A DNA stretch of 64,000 bases from Tupaia tana (taxonomy: Eukaryota; Chordata; Mammalia; Scandentia; Tupaiidae): positions 57,265,527 to 57,329,526 of the forward strand of contig JAKSZU010000008.1 of assembly GCA_026018925.1 (NCBI GenBank). The letters are read 5' to 3'. The notes under the pieces are model-generated. The model did no database searches and had not been told where the DNA came from. It saw nothing but the letters and a program-made list of their open reading frames with translations. Below, one piece after another: positions 54,248 through 63,522 of the stretch. Each line of letters begins with the position of its first letter. The stretch's first letter is position 1. The translations under genes and the position numbers were made by a program.

Positions 54248-54900
54248 CAATCTCGTATTCTTACAGAACCCTTCCCTCTACTGCCAGTGCCCGACCACGA
54301 TACTTTCAAATTTTCCCTAACTGCTCAGCAAAGTCAACTGCTAAGGGTTTGAAATTAAATTGTAATATAGAGGTCAAGGAGCTCAGGAGTTAGATGGTTC
54401 TTACCCCACTCCACTTTTATACACTGAGACAACACAAACTGGGCATGTTGTGGAGATTAAGCCTTCTACTAATTGCCATGAAGACAAAGCAAATTTAGTC
54501 CTGATTTCCTTCCAAAAGGCAAAACACGAATTTCTCAACTTGTTTTACACTGAAGTCAGGAAGCCGCCTGAGCCTGGGGAAGCTTGTGTCCTGTGCAGTA
54601 TGCAATCCTCTGAAGACTGCACTGAAGACACACATAGCACCCGCCCCCTGTACTGAACAAAGAAAAAACCATTCCTGTTCAAGAGTAGGGACTGTGACTT
54701 TCAATCAGAAAGCATCTCTGCTTAGCTGCAACTTACTCAAATAGATTATCACACATTACTGCAGTTTCTTCAAATTTAAGCATAAATTTCCTTTTCCTGC
54801 TTGAAATTAGCAACACTGGGGCTAGGGAGAAAACTTAACTACACAGTCCTTAATTGAATTTGATTCCAGGACAGAAAGAGAAGGCTCTTACTTTTTCATA
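54248..54900. other. No recognised gene or repeat
   Basis: AT-richer unique sequence. A short frame at 54450-54656 has no family resemblance I can name. Confidence 0.4.
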
Positions 54901-54904
54901 GATA

Positions 54905-55125
54905 CACTTTTCTTAAAACTTCTGTTCATGATAGAGAGCTTATGCACACCCACACAGGAATGAGATACTCCAGTGAGGTCTGGTCACTAACCTCCCTCCT
55001 TCTGATTCCTCAGTCGGGATTCTGGGCACACACATGCACCCAAGACTTGTGAAATGGACAGGGCTGGCGTTTGAACCAGTTAGCCACGGGGCCATTTCTG
55101 TGCCACAGGACCAGCCCTATATATT
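54905..55125 (-). mobile_element. Decayed SINE (family O/D-like), antisense
   Basis: TTCATGATAGAGAGCTTATGC, AGTGAGGTCTGGTCAC, GGGATTCTGGGCACACACATG to GGCCATTTCTGTGCCACAGGACCAGCCC (head complement split in two parts here only for reading). Confidence 0.6.
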
Positions 55126-55450
55126 TCAGTCTTGCAATCAAGTCACCCTTAAAACTGGGAGGTAATACTTTATGTAGGTGAAGAGAGAGATCAGATACTA
55201 GCAAATACCAGTCAAGGCCAGATCTAGGTTTTGTCTGATCTCTAGTTTATCCTCACTGAGAAAGCCTGCAATCTGCAAGTACTTGCACTATACTTTTCTC
55301 TGCCTTATGAAAAGGATGCACAAAAACTATTCATAGGATTTATTCACAGCTTAAATACAGAAGACTAATTTTTTACATTTTGATTTCTGACAAGTGTGCC
55401 TGTAATTAGTGCTTTTAGGTAATCCTGCAAGGTTGTATTCAAATCAAATC
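55125..55450. other. No recognised gene or repeat
   Basis: Unique AT-rich sequence, nothing supported. Confidence 0.4.
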
Positions 55451-55454
55451 AACT

Positions 55455-55680
55455 GGGGCCCGCAAGTGGTGTAGCAGTTACACTGGACTCCCACATGGTC
55501 AAACATGGTTCGAGTCCCAAGCCAGCAGTTTGAACATCGAGGTAGGAGAGGTATGTGTGTGTCCAAAATCCCAGAACGAAGAAGGACTGCAGTGAGGCCA
55601 TTCCCTCTGGGGGTTGATTTTATATTTTCTTTCTGTCTCCCTGGCGAGTGCAATTGCCCTACGGAAAACATTTTAAAATA
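55455..55680 (+). mobile_element. SINE family L/O
   Basis: GGGGCCCGCAAGTGGTGTAG head, GGTTCGAGTCCCAAGCC and end CCCTACGGAAAACATTTTAAA. Tail-to-tail with the next element. Confidence 0.88.
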
Positions 55681-55682
55681 GG

Positions 55683-55918
55683 TTTTTTTTTTTTAGAGGC
55701 TTTAGCCTTAGTGTGCCACCCACCAGAAAAAGAGAGATAGTGAGAGGTCAAGTGAGAAATCACTTGTGTGTGTAGGGGGATGGCCACACAATCCCTTCTC
55801 CTCCTGGGATCTTGGACACATGTACACATGCCCGGGTGTGAGTTTCAAAGCCACTGGGTCCGGGACTTGAACTGCAGTTGGCCAGCAACGTGGCTGCTAT
55901 GCCATCTGCTGGCTCCAA
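55683..55918 (-). mobile_element. SINE family O, antisense
   Basis: T14, AGAGGCTTTAGCCTTAGTG, GGGGGATGGCCACACAATCC to TGCCATCTGCTGGCTCC. Confidence 0.88.
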
Positions 55919-55924
55919 TAAAAT

Positions 55925-56528
55925 ACAATTTCTTAAAAAAGAAAAAAAAATCAACAGGCAGCATTATACAACTTTCCCCTAACTTCCACCCCCTACCTAG
56001 TTTTATAAGGTCAAAGCAAAAGGCTGAATATATGCTGTCTTAAGACAAAATATAACACAGATGTCACCTTGTCATTTGAAATCCATGTGTCCAGGCACTG
56101 CACACTTAAGCAGAGAAAGAGTATAGCTAAGTGACAGAAACAGAACCCGAGTCAGACACCGCACAGCCCTGTACTTTTAACTAGTACACTGTACTGCCTA
56201 AGAAAGCAAACCTTAAAATTTAATATTCCTCCTGGAAAAAATACTGAGAAAGAATTTTAATTTATATTGTTACCCAGCTAAAATGGTTCAAAGGACAAAC
56301 AAGATGTTGACTTTAATATCAACAGAGTTCAGCAAAATCCTAAGTCAAGACAGGAACTAAATACACACTAAAAACATGGAAGAAGGGGGTTAAACGGCAT
56401 GTCTAACCCAGTATCTGCACTAAACAGTGTCAATGTTTACTTAGAGTAAAATCTTTAGCCCAAGTTTAAAGCTGTTAGAAATGCTGGCGTCTAGAAAAGG
56501 TAGGCCTGCAATCTCGTGCTCATATATA
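55925..56528. other. SINE-free unique sequence, possible MIR trace
   Basis: A MIR-like stretch at about 56090-56190 (AGCTAAGTGACAGAAACAGA). Otherwise unrecognised; it may be downstream flank of AZIN1. Confidence 0.4.
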
Positions 56529-56852
56529 CAGCTGACCCTTGAACAAACCTGAGAGTTGGGGCACTGACCCCACCCACACAGCAAGTATCTATGTGTAACT
56601 TTTCATTTATCCAAAATTTAACTACCAATAGACTATTGCTGACTGCAAGGTTTATCAGGAAGTCAATAGACACGTTTTTATACGTTGTCATTTATCATAT
56701 GCTGTATTCATATAACAAAGCTTTAAGGAGACTAAAATATATTTACAGTACTGTACTGTATTTTCTATTATGTTTATTTATTTCTTTAAAATTCCACCTA
56801 ATTCTACCTAAGCAGACCCATAATACAAACCCATGTTGTTCAAGGTCAACTA
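56529..56852. mobile_element. Tigger-like DNA transposon (non-autonomous)
   Basis: Terminal inverted repeats CAGCTGACCCTTGAACAA (from 56529) and TTGTTCAAGGTCAACT (to about 56851) with flanking TA, the target of Tc1/mariner-pogo elements. The interior (GGGGCACTGACCCCACCC, TTTAACTACCAATAGACTA) matches the common mammalian element. No transposase frame. Confidence 0.82.
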
Positions 56853-57549
56853 TATATAAAGCTTTATCTAACCTTCATGGATCTTATGTAAATCCCAGCA
56901 TCTCTTTCCTATGTTCAATTTACTTTGTAATAAAGCATCTTACAACCGGAAAGGATGTTTCCAAGTTACTATATACAAAGCTAGTATGTCAAATTTCACC
57001 TGTTTGACGATAGAAGCCATCAAAGTAAAACATGAGGAGGAATTAAATCATTTTATCTGTGTATTCAGAATCACACACAAGTTACCTTTACAGTTCAATT
57101 TACTATAAAGAAATCATTTGGGTTCTATATTTTCAGTTAAATTTTGTGCTGAGATTACAATATTGTTAAAAAAATTTACATTAATTCAGTTCTTTTTTGC
57201 ATACCAAGTTGAAATACATAGGTTCAAACTTCAGATTTATGGCAAACAGTCTTCAAATACAATAGATATTTCTTGTCACTGTATCATTCACATGGGATAT
57301 TTGCAACTTTGAGCTGTTTCACAAAGAATAGCTCCTCCTGTGCATATGACAAAAGTGATATGCCACAAAGCTCAAGCCTGTATAGTGAAGTCAATGACTC
57401 AACACTGTACCATCTTCAGAAAGGTTTGGCTTTTCTAGACCACAACAATGTACATGTGGAGAAGGTAGGGAACAATTCCTCATTACAGTTAATTTTGCAT
57501 AAAACCCCCATATACTACCCTTGGAAAAGCTCAAGGGCAGTTGATTGAC
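56853..57549. other. AT-rich unique sequence, possibly distal AZIN1 3'UTR
   Basis: No repeats. It continues the low-SINE zone downstream of AZIN1. Frames reach about 90 codons but show no protein character. Confidence 0.4.
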
Positions 57550-57570
57550 AACAGATTGAGGCCCTAAATT

Positions 57571-57658
57571 TTTATTAACAGAACCATGAAATTCAAATGG
57601 GCATTAATCAAATCAAAAAGTATTAAGCACCTACTGGTTTAAAAGATTGACATTTATT
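57571..57658 (-). terminator. Candidate distal AZIN1 poly(A) signals
   Basis: Two AATAAA hexamers on the minus strand (57653-57658 and 57571-57576), about 1.6 kb beyond the stop codon and within the SINE-free block. They fit a long AZIN1 3'UTR, but which is used cannot be read from the DNA. Confidence 0.35.
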
Positions 57659-58681
57659 AGCGATTCATGATCATTTTCTTCAAGCCTTGAAATCAAGGTG
57701 TAAAAACCATATGAACTGCATCCCAAACTTCTCCTATGTAGCACTGGTAGAATTTTCTGTCTATTGGCACCAAAGTGAAGTCACATTTCCTCTTGGATGA
57801 CAGAAATTCCACATCTGACCATGGAGTAAGTTAGGGAAAAATGACCCCTGTTGTTTATATTATTACTATTGTGATTCTGAGATCTAGGATTACTAACATA
57901 CTAGCAGTAACAAAGCAACTTCCTGACAACAAATGTCAGGTTAGTGACGTTAACTCTCTTCCCCCAACAACCATAAAATTTTAGTATTGAAATATTTAAA
58001 AGTAATTACAACATTGAACAAATGGGAAATAACATGAAACTAGTGAAATAGTTCAAACCAACAAAAACACCCATAAAGTTTGAAATCACTGCAATTGAGA
58101 AATTGAAGAATGTAAGTGTGCTTCACCCTCCCCCCCCCCCCAACTCTGAATTAAATATTCCGTGCAAAAGAGCGTCAGGATTCTGGATACAGATGCAGCC
58201 CTTCTTTACATTTTAGTGCTCTGCAGTTCTCTGCAATTTTATTTCCCTCCCCCCAAGTTTATCAAAGTATTTAATAGAATCTTCCATTTCAGCCAAAAGA
58301 TTTGTGATGCAAAGATTTACTAAGGTATTCTATGCAGTCTATCTATACAGAAACACCTACTAATTATTACAATTGGCTTATGCAGGATTAACATTTTTGG
58401 TGTTAAAAATTGTTAAACATCATGCTTGCTGCACATCAACTCTCCATGATGATTTCTGATTTCACAATGATTTACCAAACACTTTACTTAAATTACTTGT
58501 TAAATAAATGAAAAAAAAAATTGAGCCAAACTAAACTTATATGGGCAATAAAGAAAAAATAACCTTCAAAACAGTCCATATACACATCTATTTCAAAAAC
58601 TACCTTTGCTAGCTAGCCCCCTTTCCCAAAGTTTTAGCCTGAAAAAAAAAAAAAAAAATAACAGTAAAATCTACACAAAAA

Positions 58682-58687
58682 TTTATT
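58682..58687 (-). terminator. Candidate proximal AZIN1 poly(A) signal (AATAAA)
   Basis: Canonical AATAAA on the minus strand about 550 nt after the stop codon, followed by a T-rich stretch around 58640-58660 that could serve as the downstream element. The hexamer at 58747-58752 is an alternative. Use of either is not shown by sequence alone. Confidence 0.4.
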
Positions 58688-59235
58688 GCAATCATACAAG
58701 GGTTACATTAGGTCAAATACAACAAATACTATGATGCAATTTTACATTTATTAAACTACAGTTCAAAGCACAAATTTACACATTCTAAAATACACTAAAC
58801 ATATCTAATGAAGTCACACTGGTCCTTCACTGATATTTGACATATCTGGGTGAAAGACATTACTTTACAAGACTTTTAACACAAATCCTTAGTATAAAAA
58901 CTGTGTACTTTGTATGTAAACGGTTTAATGGGGAACCCAATTAATGGGCTTCCATCTCCACTAAGTCATCCATTTTGTTGCATATTTTATTTTAAATGCT
59001 TAAGGGGTAGGACAAACTGATAAATTTAAATTTGGATACATTATCTAAATTTCCCAATGCCCCCCAATGAATTATAGATGAAAGCTGATTTTCGTCTGGT
59101 CCCAAACAGCTATTACTAATAGTTTTTTGTTTCCGAGAGAATTAACAGGATGAGACTGAATTTTTTTCCATACTGGAATGTAGACCAGACAAGCTTAACC
59201 TGCAACTTCAGATCTAAAGAAGCATTAATGCCTGT

Positions 59236-59347
59236 TTAAGCTTCAGTGGAAAAGCTGTCTTCTTGGCTCAGCTGAAAGCAAGAAGGCACAAAGAAGAAGT
59301 TCTTCATCATTGTGTCTGAAGTAATTCCAGAATCTTGCATCTCATAC
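59236..59347 (-). CDS. AZIN1: AZIN1 terminal coding exon and stop codon
   Basis: After TATGTGTAG the exon completes the split tryptophan codon, then reads [32 protein letters not shown] and STEA, ending at TAA (59236-59238). This is the AZIN1 C-terminus. It lacks the PEST-rich degron tail that makes ODC short-lived, as expected for the family. Confidence 0.93.
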
Positions 59348-62300
59348 CTACACATAAAAAGAACAAGCAAAATTCTGAATTTAAGCTCAAAAGACCACAC
59401 AATCACAAGAGAAATAGTGAAGTAGGGACTATAACCAGTCTTTCAATAATCCTTAAGAGATTATAATTTTTGTACTAACTTGGAAGTTTTTTTATTTGTT
59501 ACACATTCATAGCTGTTATTAGCAAATCTAAAATATCGCCCCAATGATCCCTTCTGCTTTAAGATAAATTCACCTTACCAGTCACTGAATGACATCATGT
59601 AATAAATAGCTGGCTTCTGAAAATCATTAAAAGCAGATGGCTCATGGAAAGAATCTGCTCCCATGTTATCAAAGATAAGCCAGTCTCCCACATTCAGCTC
59701 AGGAAAGAAGACAGCTTTCCACAATTTGATCAAGCTCATCACAGGAGGGACCCCCAAAGGCTGCTTGTAAACAGAGGCTCATCGTCCTTGTATTTCTGTA
59801 GGGAAAGAAAAACAAAATTTTTCTAGTTAAATGTTTACTCACCACTCATGAAAGTACTGCATCAGTAGGTATACAAGATGCATTCTTCACTTTCTCAGAT
59901 CCACTATGCCCATGGATAAAAGATCCGCAGTCAGGGTAGGGGTGCTCCTTCTTAACCTCATTTAACTCCTTTTCAAGAAAATGGGTTAAAGAGACTCAGA
60001 CAGAAGAATGTAAATCCTCCAAAAAGTGGCATTCTCCTATTCTAGATTATTTTCTCAAAAATTTTGGGAGGCATCTTAAAATTAACAGCTTGTAACAGTT
60101 TATAAACTGCCAAATAGGGTTTGATACTATTTGTAATAAACTTGCCTTGTGAACCTCTGGAATGGTATTTAAGTCCTCAGACAGTTTACTTGCAAAAGAA
60201 CCATAAACACCATCATTCATATAGTACATGAAAGCTGGTTCATCACTTCCGGTTTTTCCTACTGAAATAAAATGGAAATGAGGGAGATTAAGTTACAGTA
60301 AAAATATCTAATACTTAGTGTTAAGAGGCATATCAAACAGACTGAATTAATATAAAAAAACTTAATTAAGGTAATTATCACATCTCTCAAAATAATGAGA
60401 GACTAACAATGATATTTACTGACAAACCTGTTAAACAATTGTTAGCCTAAAAATTGAATATACACTTCAAAAAAGGAAGATAACCAACAAGCACATGAAA
60501 AAAGTGCTCTATATCATTAGTCATATATCCTAAGTGCACTCTGCTCTTTTTGGCCAGAGGCTGTGTGTACTAGTGAGACAGACAGACAGACACACACACA
60601 GACAGTGGGGAAGTGGGGGAGGCACTCCCCAAAGAGATTTGACCAGTCCACAATACCTCTTTCCATTTCTCTATCCTGTTAGGTTATTTTGGGCACGAAC
60701 ACACATGTGCTTGGTACGTTTTCAAGCCAGCAGCAATGGGAGTCTTACCATGTGGTTGGCCCTGTGGGATCTGGTTCCCTCAACCACCAGGCCACAGGAC
60801 TGACCCAGTAAATGCAAATGCACCACCATATAACATACACCAACTGACCACTCACTCACTCGACTCATTCATTCATCAGCACTCACCAGAAAGACAGACA
60901 GAAAGCGAGAAATCAACCCCCAGGGAAGACGGCCACGCCACAATCCCTTCTCCATTCTCCTCTCGGGATCTTGGGGCGCACACACACACACGTGCCCGCG
61001 TGTGAGTTTAAACCACACTGAACTCGGGACTCAAACCATGGTCCGGGACTCTAACCACAGTCAACTAAATGGGAGTCCAGCGACATAGCCCATTACACTA
61101 ACTGCTGGTTCCTAAACTTTTATAAACTTTTTGGCAAAGGGTGCAGGTGCTCAATAAAGAGGGGGGAAATGATAAATCAGCCCCCCCCCCCAACATGGAA
61201 AATGGCCATGCTACAATCCTCCTCCTGGGATTTTGGGCACACGTTCATGTGTATGGCATGAGTTTCAAGTCACCAGATCAGGGACTCTTACCACGGTCAT
61301 ACATGTGTAAGGTCCAGCGCCTTAACCACTACGCCACCTGACGGCCACACAAAAACGGACAGATGCAGAGCAACCCAACCTCCCATGAGTACAGTGCCAG
61401 TGGGAGGGGGTAAAATGCTAACCACCACTGTCAAAATCTTTGAAAACACTCACTCTTTGTGTCCCAGCAGTTCTACTCTTAGCACAACCAATAATCATTT
61501 CTTGGTTTTTAAAATGCCATCCTCCACAAGAACCAGGGCCCCTTAGAAAACTAGTTACAAGACAGAGCAGGAAAATGATAAAAAAGTCCAGAACACCTTA
61601 ATGTATGAGAAGTAAAGATGTGACTTGGGGGATGTCAAAAAGAATCCCAAATTTGGTACAGTAAGATACTCAATAATCCAGGAGATGCTATAAATAACGA
61701 AACAGGAGGGAAGGAAATCCTATTCTTGAAGTAAAGTATAACATAGACTAAATAATGGAGTCAGAAATTTGTCAACAATTGCTGAAAGTAATGGGGTGAA
61801 AATCTTATGAATAACAGGTCATTTGCAATCTCATATTACCTAGCCACTTTACAACAGGCGAAACTTGCCTGACAACACCTTAACCAAGTGATCAAAAGAG
61901 AATCAAACCCACAACGCCTAGTATCATCGATGTTAGAACAGACCAATCATGTGCCCCCTAACATGATGCACTAAGACTAGACTATCACTGTGGTGGACCT
62001 CGTGCCAAAAATACAGCCTGAATTTAATCATGAGGAAGAGTCAGATAAACCCAAATGGAGGGAAACCTAATAAATTTCTTTCAAAACTGTCATAATGAAG
62101 AAAGGAAGAGCTGGGGCCAGCAGCTGGCATGGTGGTTAGGGGTGCCAGGCTCCCCACATAGCCAACTGTGGTTCAAGTCCCAGATGTGGAAGCTTTCTCT
62201 CTCTCTCTCTCTCTCTGGTGAGTGCATGTGCTCTATAGCAAATGACTTTATTTAAAGAAAGAAAGAGCTATAAGTCAAGGGAACTTTATCCAAACTAAAG

Positions 62301-63522
62301 GATAAAAAAATGTATTATGTACCCTGAATTGGATTGCAACAAGGAAAAATGAAAAGCTGCAAAAGGACAATACTGAGTAATTTGGCAGTTTTCACGACTG
62401 TGGATTAGTCCCCAGTGAAAAATAAAGACTTGCTAAGGCAGGGCAGTATTCCTCGACAGTGATAATGGTTGATAAGACAAACTGCCTAGTCTCTTTTGGT
62501 TGGTTTGATTGGAGACAGACTGAAGGGGTTTTGTTAGTCATTGTTCTATTAAAAAGCATAGAGTAAATTTCCCTGTGACTTACCTAAGGTAGAAGGAACA
62601 TAAAAACCAAGAGCACAATAAAAAACAGTGGTTCTGGGGACCAGCAGTTAGCGTAATGGCTATGTCGCTGGACTCCCACATAGTCGCCTGCGGTTCGTGT
62701 CCCAGACCTGGTGCTTAAACTCACGCCGGGCGCGTGTGCATGCGTGCCCAAGATCCCGAGAGGAGAATGGAGGAGAAGGGACTGTGGCGTAGCCATCCCC
62801 CCGGGGGGGTGATTTCTCGCTTTCTGTCTCTGTCTGTCTGGCGAGCACACATGCCCTATAGCAAAAATCTCTCCAAAAAAATAAATAAATAAAAACAAAC
62901 AAAAACAAAAACAAAAAATCAGTGGTTCTGAACAAAGGCCGATAATTGACGATCTGGTGAAAGTTTACTAAAACATGCATATCTAAACAGTAGTATTGAG
63001 AGAGCTGGGTTCATGAAGTCATGGAATAGGACTATGGCTAGGGCATTTTTTTTTTTGTAAGTTACTTATTCATTTAATTTTACTTATTATTTTTTAATTT
63101 TCCATAGGGAACATGTGCTCACTAGAGAGATAGAGAAAATGAGAAAGGAAGCCACCAGGTTCAGGACTATAACTGTAGTCGGCCATGCAGGAGCACAGCA
63201 CCCTAACTACCACACCACCTGCTGACCTCAGCTATGGCATTTTTAACTGCTTAATTGTCAAGAGGTGGCTAAAGACAACCCACAACTTTAGAAACATCCA
63301 TTCATCTCTAGTCTAACTGGAATTACCTACTAACAAAAACTATGAACTTTGTAACTTACCTCCAGAGGAAAATTTATCATTTTCAACAACTTTCTTAGCA
63401 ATGATATTAACTGCAAGTGTAAATGCAGAAGACACATAGTAACTTCCAGGTTCTGAAATTATCTTAATGCCAGATCCTTCAGGAAAATAGATATCCAATA
63501 GAGGACTGATCACATGATTAAC
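59236..63522 (-). CDS. AZIN1: Antizyme inhibitor 1, last four coding exons (partial, frame broken)
   Basis: The four exons read on the minus strand give the C-terminal ~200 residues of antizyme inhibitor 1, an ornithine decarboxylase (ODC) homologue without enzyme activity. It sequesters antizyme, so ODC is spared and polyamine synthesis and uptake rise. Visible landmarks are the EPGSYYV segment, where ODC has EPGRYYV and the arginine contacts the PLP phosphate, and MGADSF, where ODC has a tyrosine. Both substitutions are known reasons why AZIN1 does not hold PLP. Exon order, phases and lengths agree with the mammalian gene. The 5' exons lie beyond the right edge. Splice acceptors are all AG; one donor is GC. 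The exon at 59579-59795 has two extra bases that shift the frame and give tandem TGA codons. Identity is secure; whether the locus is functional as written is not. Confidence 0.95.
59579..59795 (-). CDS. AZIN1: AZIN1 penultimate exon with two +1 frameshifts (217 nt)
   Basis: It begins AAATACAAGGACGATGAG ([15 protein letters not shown]) after CCCTACAG and ends AGTGACTG before GTAAGGT. The family needs 215 nt here (71 codons plus 2 nt), but the exon is 217 nt. One extra base lies in the G/C-run at 59746-59755, after SSLWG. A second lies in the T-run at 59704-59706, just before PELNVGDW. The frame from the exon start reaches tandem TGA codons at 59741-59736. [19 protein letters not shown] to MMSFSDW reads openly in another frame and joins the last exon correctly. 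Everything else, splice sites included, looks preserved, so recent mutation or sequence error is likely. Confidence 0.9.
60146..60261 (-). CDS. AZIN1: AZIN1 exon ...[16 protein letters not shown]... with a GC donor (116 nt)
   Basis: The acceptor is TTTATTTCAG followed by TA GGA AAA ACC (completing V, then GKT). The exon encodes [19 protein letters not shown] and ends [12 protein letters not shown]. Its length of 116 nt is 2 plus 38 codons, so the frame is intact. The 5' splice site reads CACAAG|GCAAGT, a GC donor in an otherwise perfect context. GC-AG introns are a recognised minor class, so this is probably functional. Confidence 0.94.
60540..60805 (-). mobile_element. SINE family O, antisense to plus strand (sense to AZIN1)
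   Basis: TTTTTGGCCAGAGGCTGTGTG, GACAGACAGACAG, TTTTGGGCACGAACACACATG to AGGCCACAGGACTGACCC. Confidence 0.82.
60878..61112 (-). mobile_element. SINE family L, 3'-truncated
   Basis: Starts at CAGCACTCACCAGAAAGACAG, lacking the TATAGCAAAAACC end. The head has a short duplication (GGGACTCAAACCATGGTC then GGGACTCTAACCACAGTC). Confidence 0.9.
61115..61350 (-). mobile_element. SINE family O
   Basis: TTTTTGGCAAAGGGTGCAGG, GGGATTTTGGGCACACG, GAGTTTCAAGTCACCAG to CGCCACCTGACGGCC. Confidence 0.85.
61365..61520 (+). repeat. Possible old L1/HAL1-like fragment
   Basis: CAGTGCCAGTGGGAGGGGGTA, TGTGTCCCAGCAGTTCTACTC echo the L1 ORF2 3' region. Diverged, low certainty. Confidence 0.3.
61860..62590 (+). repeat. 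Old interspersed repeat, unassigned, split by a SINE
   Basis: ACCAATCATGTGCCCCCTAA, GAGTCAGATAAACCCAAATGG, then CTGAATTGGATTGCAACAAGG and CGACTGTGGATTAGTCCCC after the SINE, echoing a common old mammalian repeat. Family not assigned. Confidence 0.4.
62112..62262 (+). mobile_element. SINE family S variant
   Basis: GGGGCCAGCAGCTGGCATGG, B-box GGTTCAAGTCC, (CT)n and end GTGCTCTATAGCAAATGAC. AAGAGCT lies on both sides. Confidence 0.92.
62638..62880 (+). mobile_element. SINE family L (antisense to AZIN1)
   Basis: GGGACCAGCAGTTAGCGTAA to CCTATAGCAAAAATCTCTCC. 11-bp duplication CAGTGGTTCTG (62626-62636, 62920-62930). Confidence 0.95.
63045..63232 (-). mobile_element. SINE family S/O
   Basis: T10, TTCATTTAATTTTACTTATT, CCATAGGGAACATGTGC to CACCACCTGCTGACC. 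GCTATGGC / GGCATTTTT of the intron is repeated around it. Confidence 0.88.
63360..63522 (-). CDS. AZIN1: AZIN1 exon encoding the PLP-loop-like segment (163 nt)
   Basis: The exon opens after TTTATAG with GTT AAT CAT (VNHV) and ends GGA G before GTAAGT. It encodes 54 complete codons, from [16 protein letters not shown] through [15 protein letters not shown] to NDKFSSG. The serine in EPGSYY replaces the PLP-phosphate arginine of ODC, a hallmark of antizyme inhibitors. The open frame is intact. It splits a glycine/valine codon (G|TA) with the next exon. The sequence right of it to the window end is upstream intron. Confidence 0.95.

Larger units (their letters stand above)
57550..59235 (-). other. 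AZIN1: AZIN1 3' untranslated region (end uncertain)
   Basis: This AT-rich stretch follows the AZIN1 stop codon and has no SINE insertion, unlike most of the window. Minus-strand AATAAA hexamers lie at 58747-58752, 58682-58687, 57653-57658 and 57571-57576, so several 3' ends are possible. It may continue left towards the Tigger element at 56852. A 12-base C run at 58130-58141 would be a G12 tract in the mRNA. The left limit is an estimate. Confidence 0.6.
60262..63359 (-). other. AZIN1 intron carrying SINEs in both orientations
   Basis: This intron lies between the EPGSYYV exon and the FMYYMNDG exon. It holds SINEs at 60540-60805, 60878-61112, 61115-61350 and 63045-63232 (minus) and at 62112-62262 and 62638-62880 (plus), plus pieces of old L1-like or unassigned repeats. 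Opposite-orientation family L copies about 1.5 kb apart could pair in the pre-mRNA. Confidence 0.85.

Noticed and set aside
56591..57007. 138-codon plus frame next to AZIN1
   Set aside because: It starts inside the Tigger-like transposon and continues in AT-rich probable UTR on the opposite strand.
59236..63522. Processed (intronless) AZIN1 retropseudogene
   Set aside because: Introns with proper splice sites separate the exons, so this is the genomic locus or a DNA-level duplicate, not a retrocopy.
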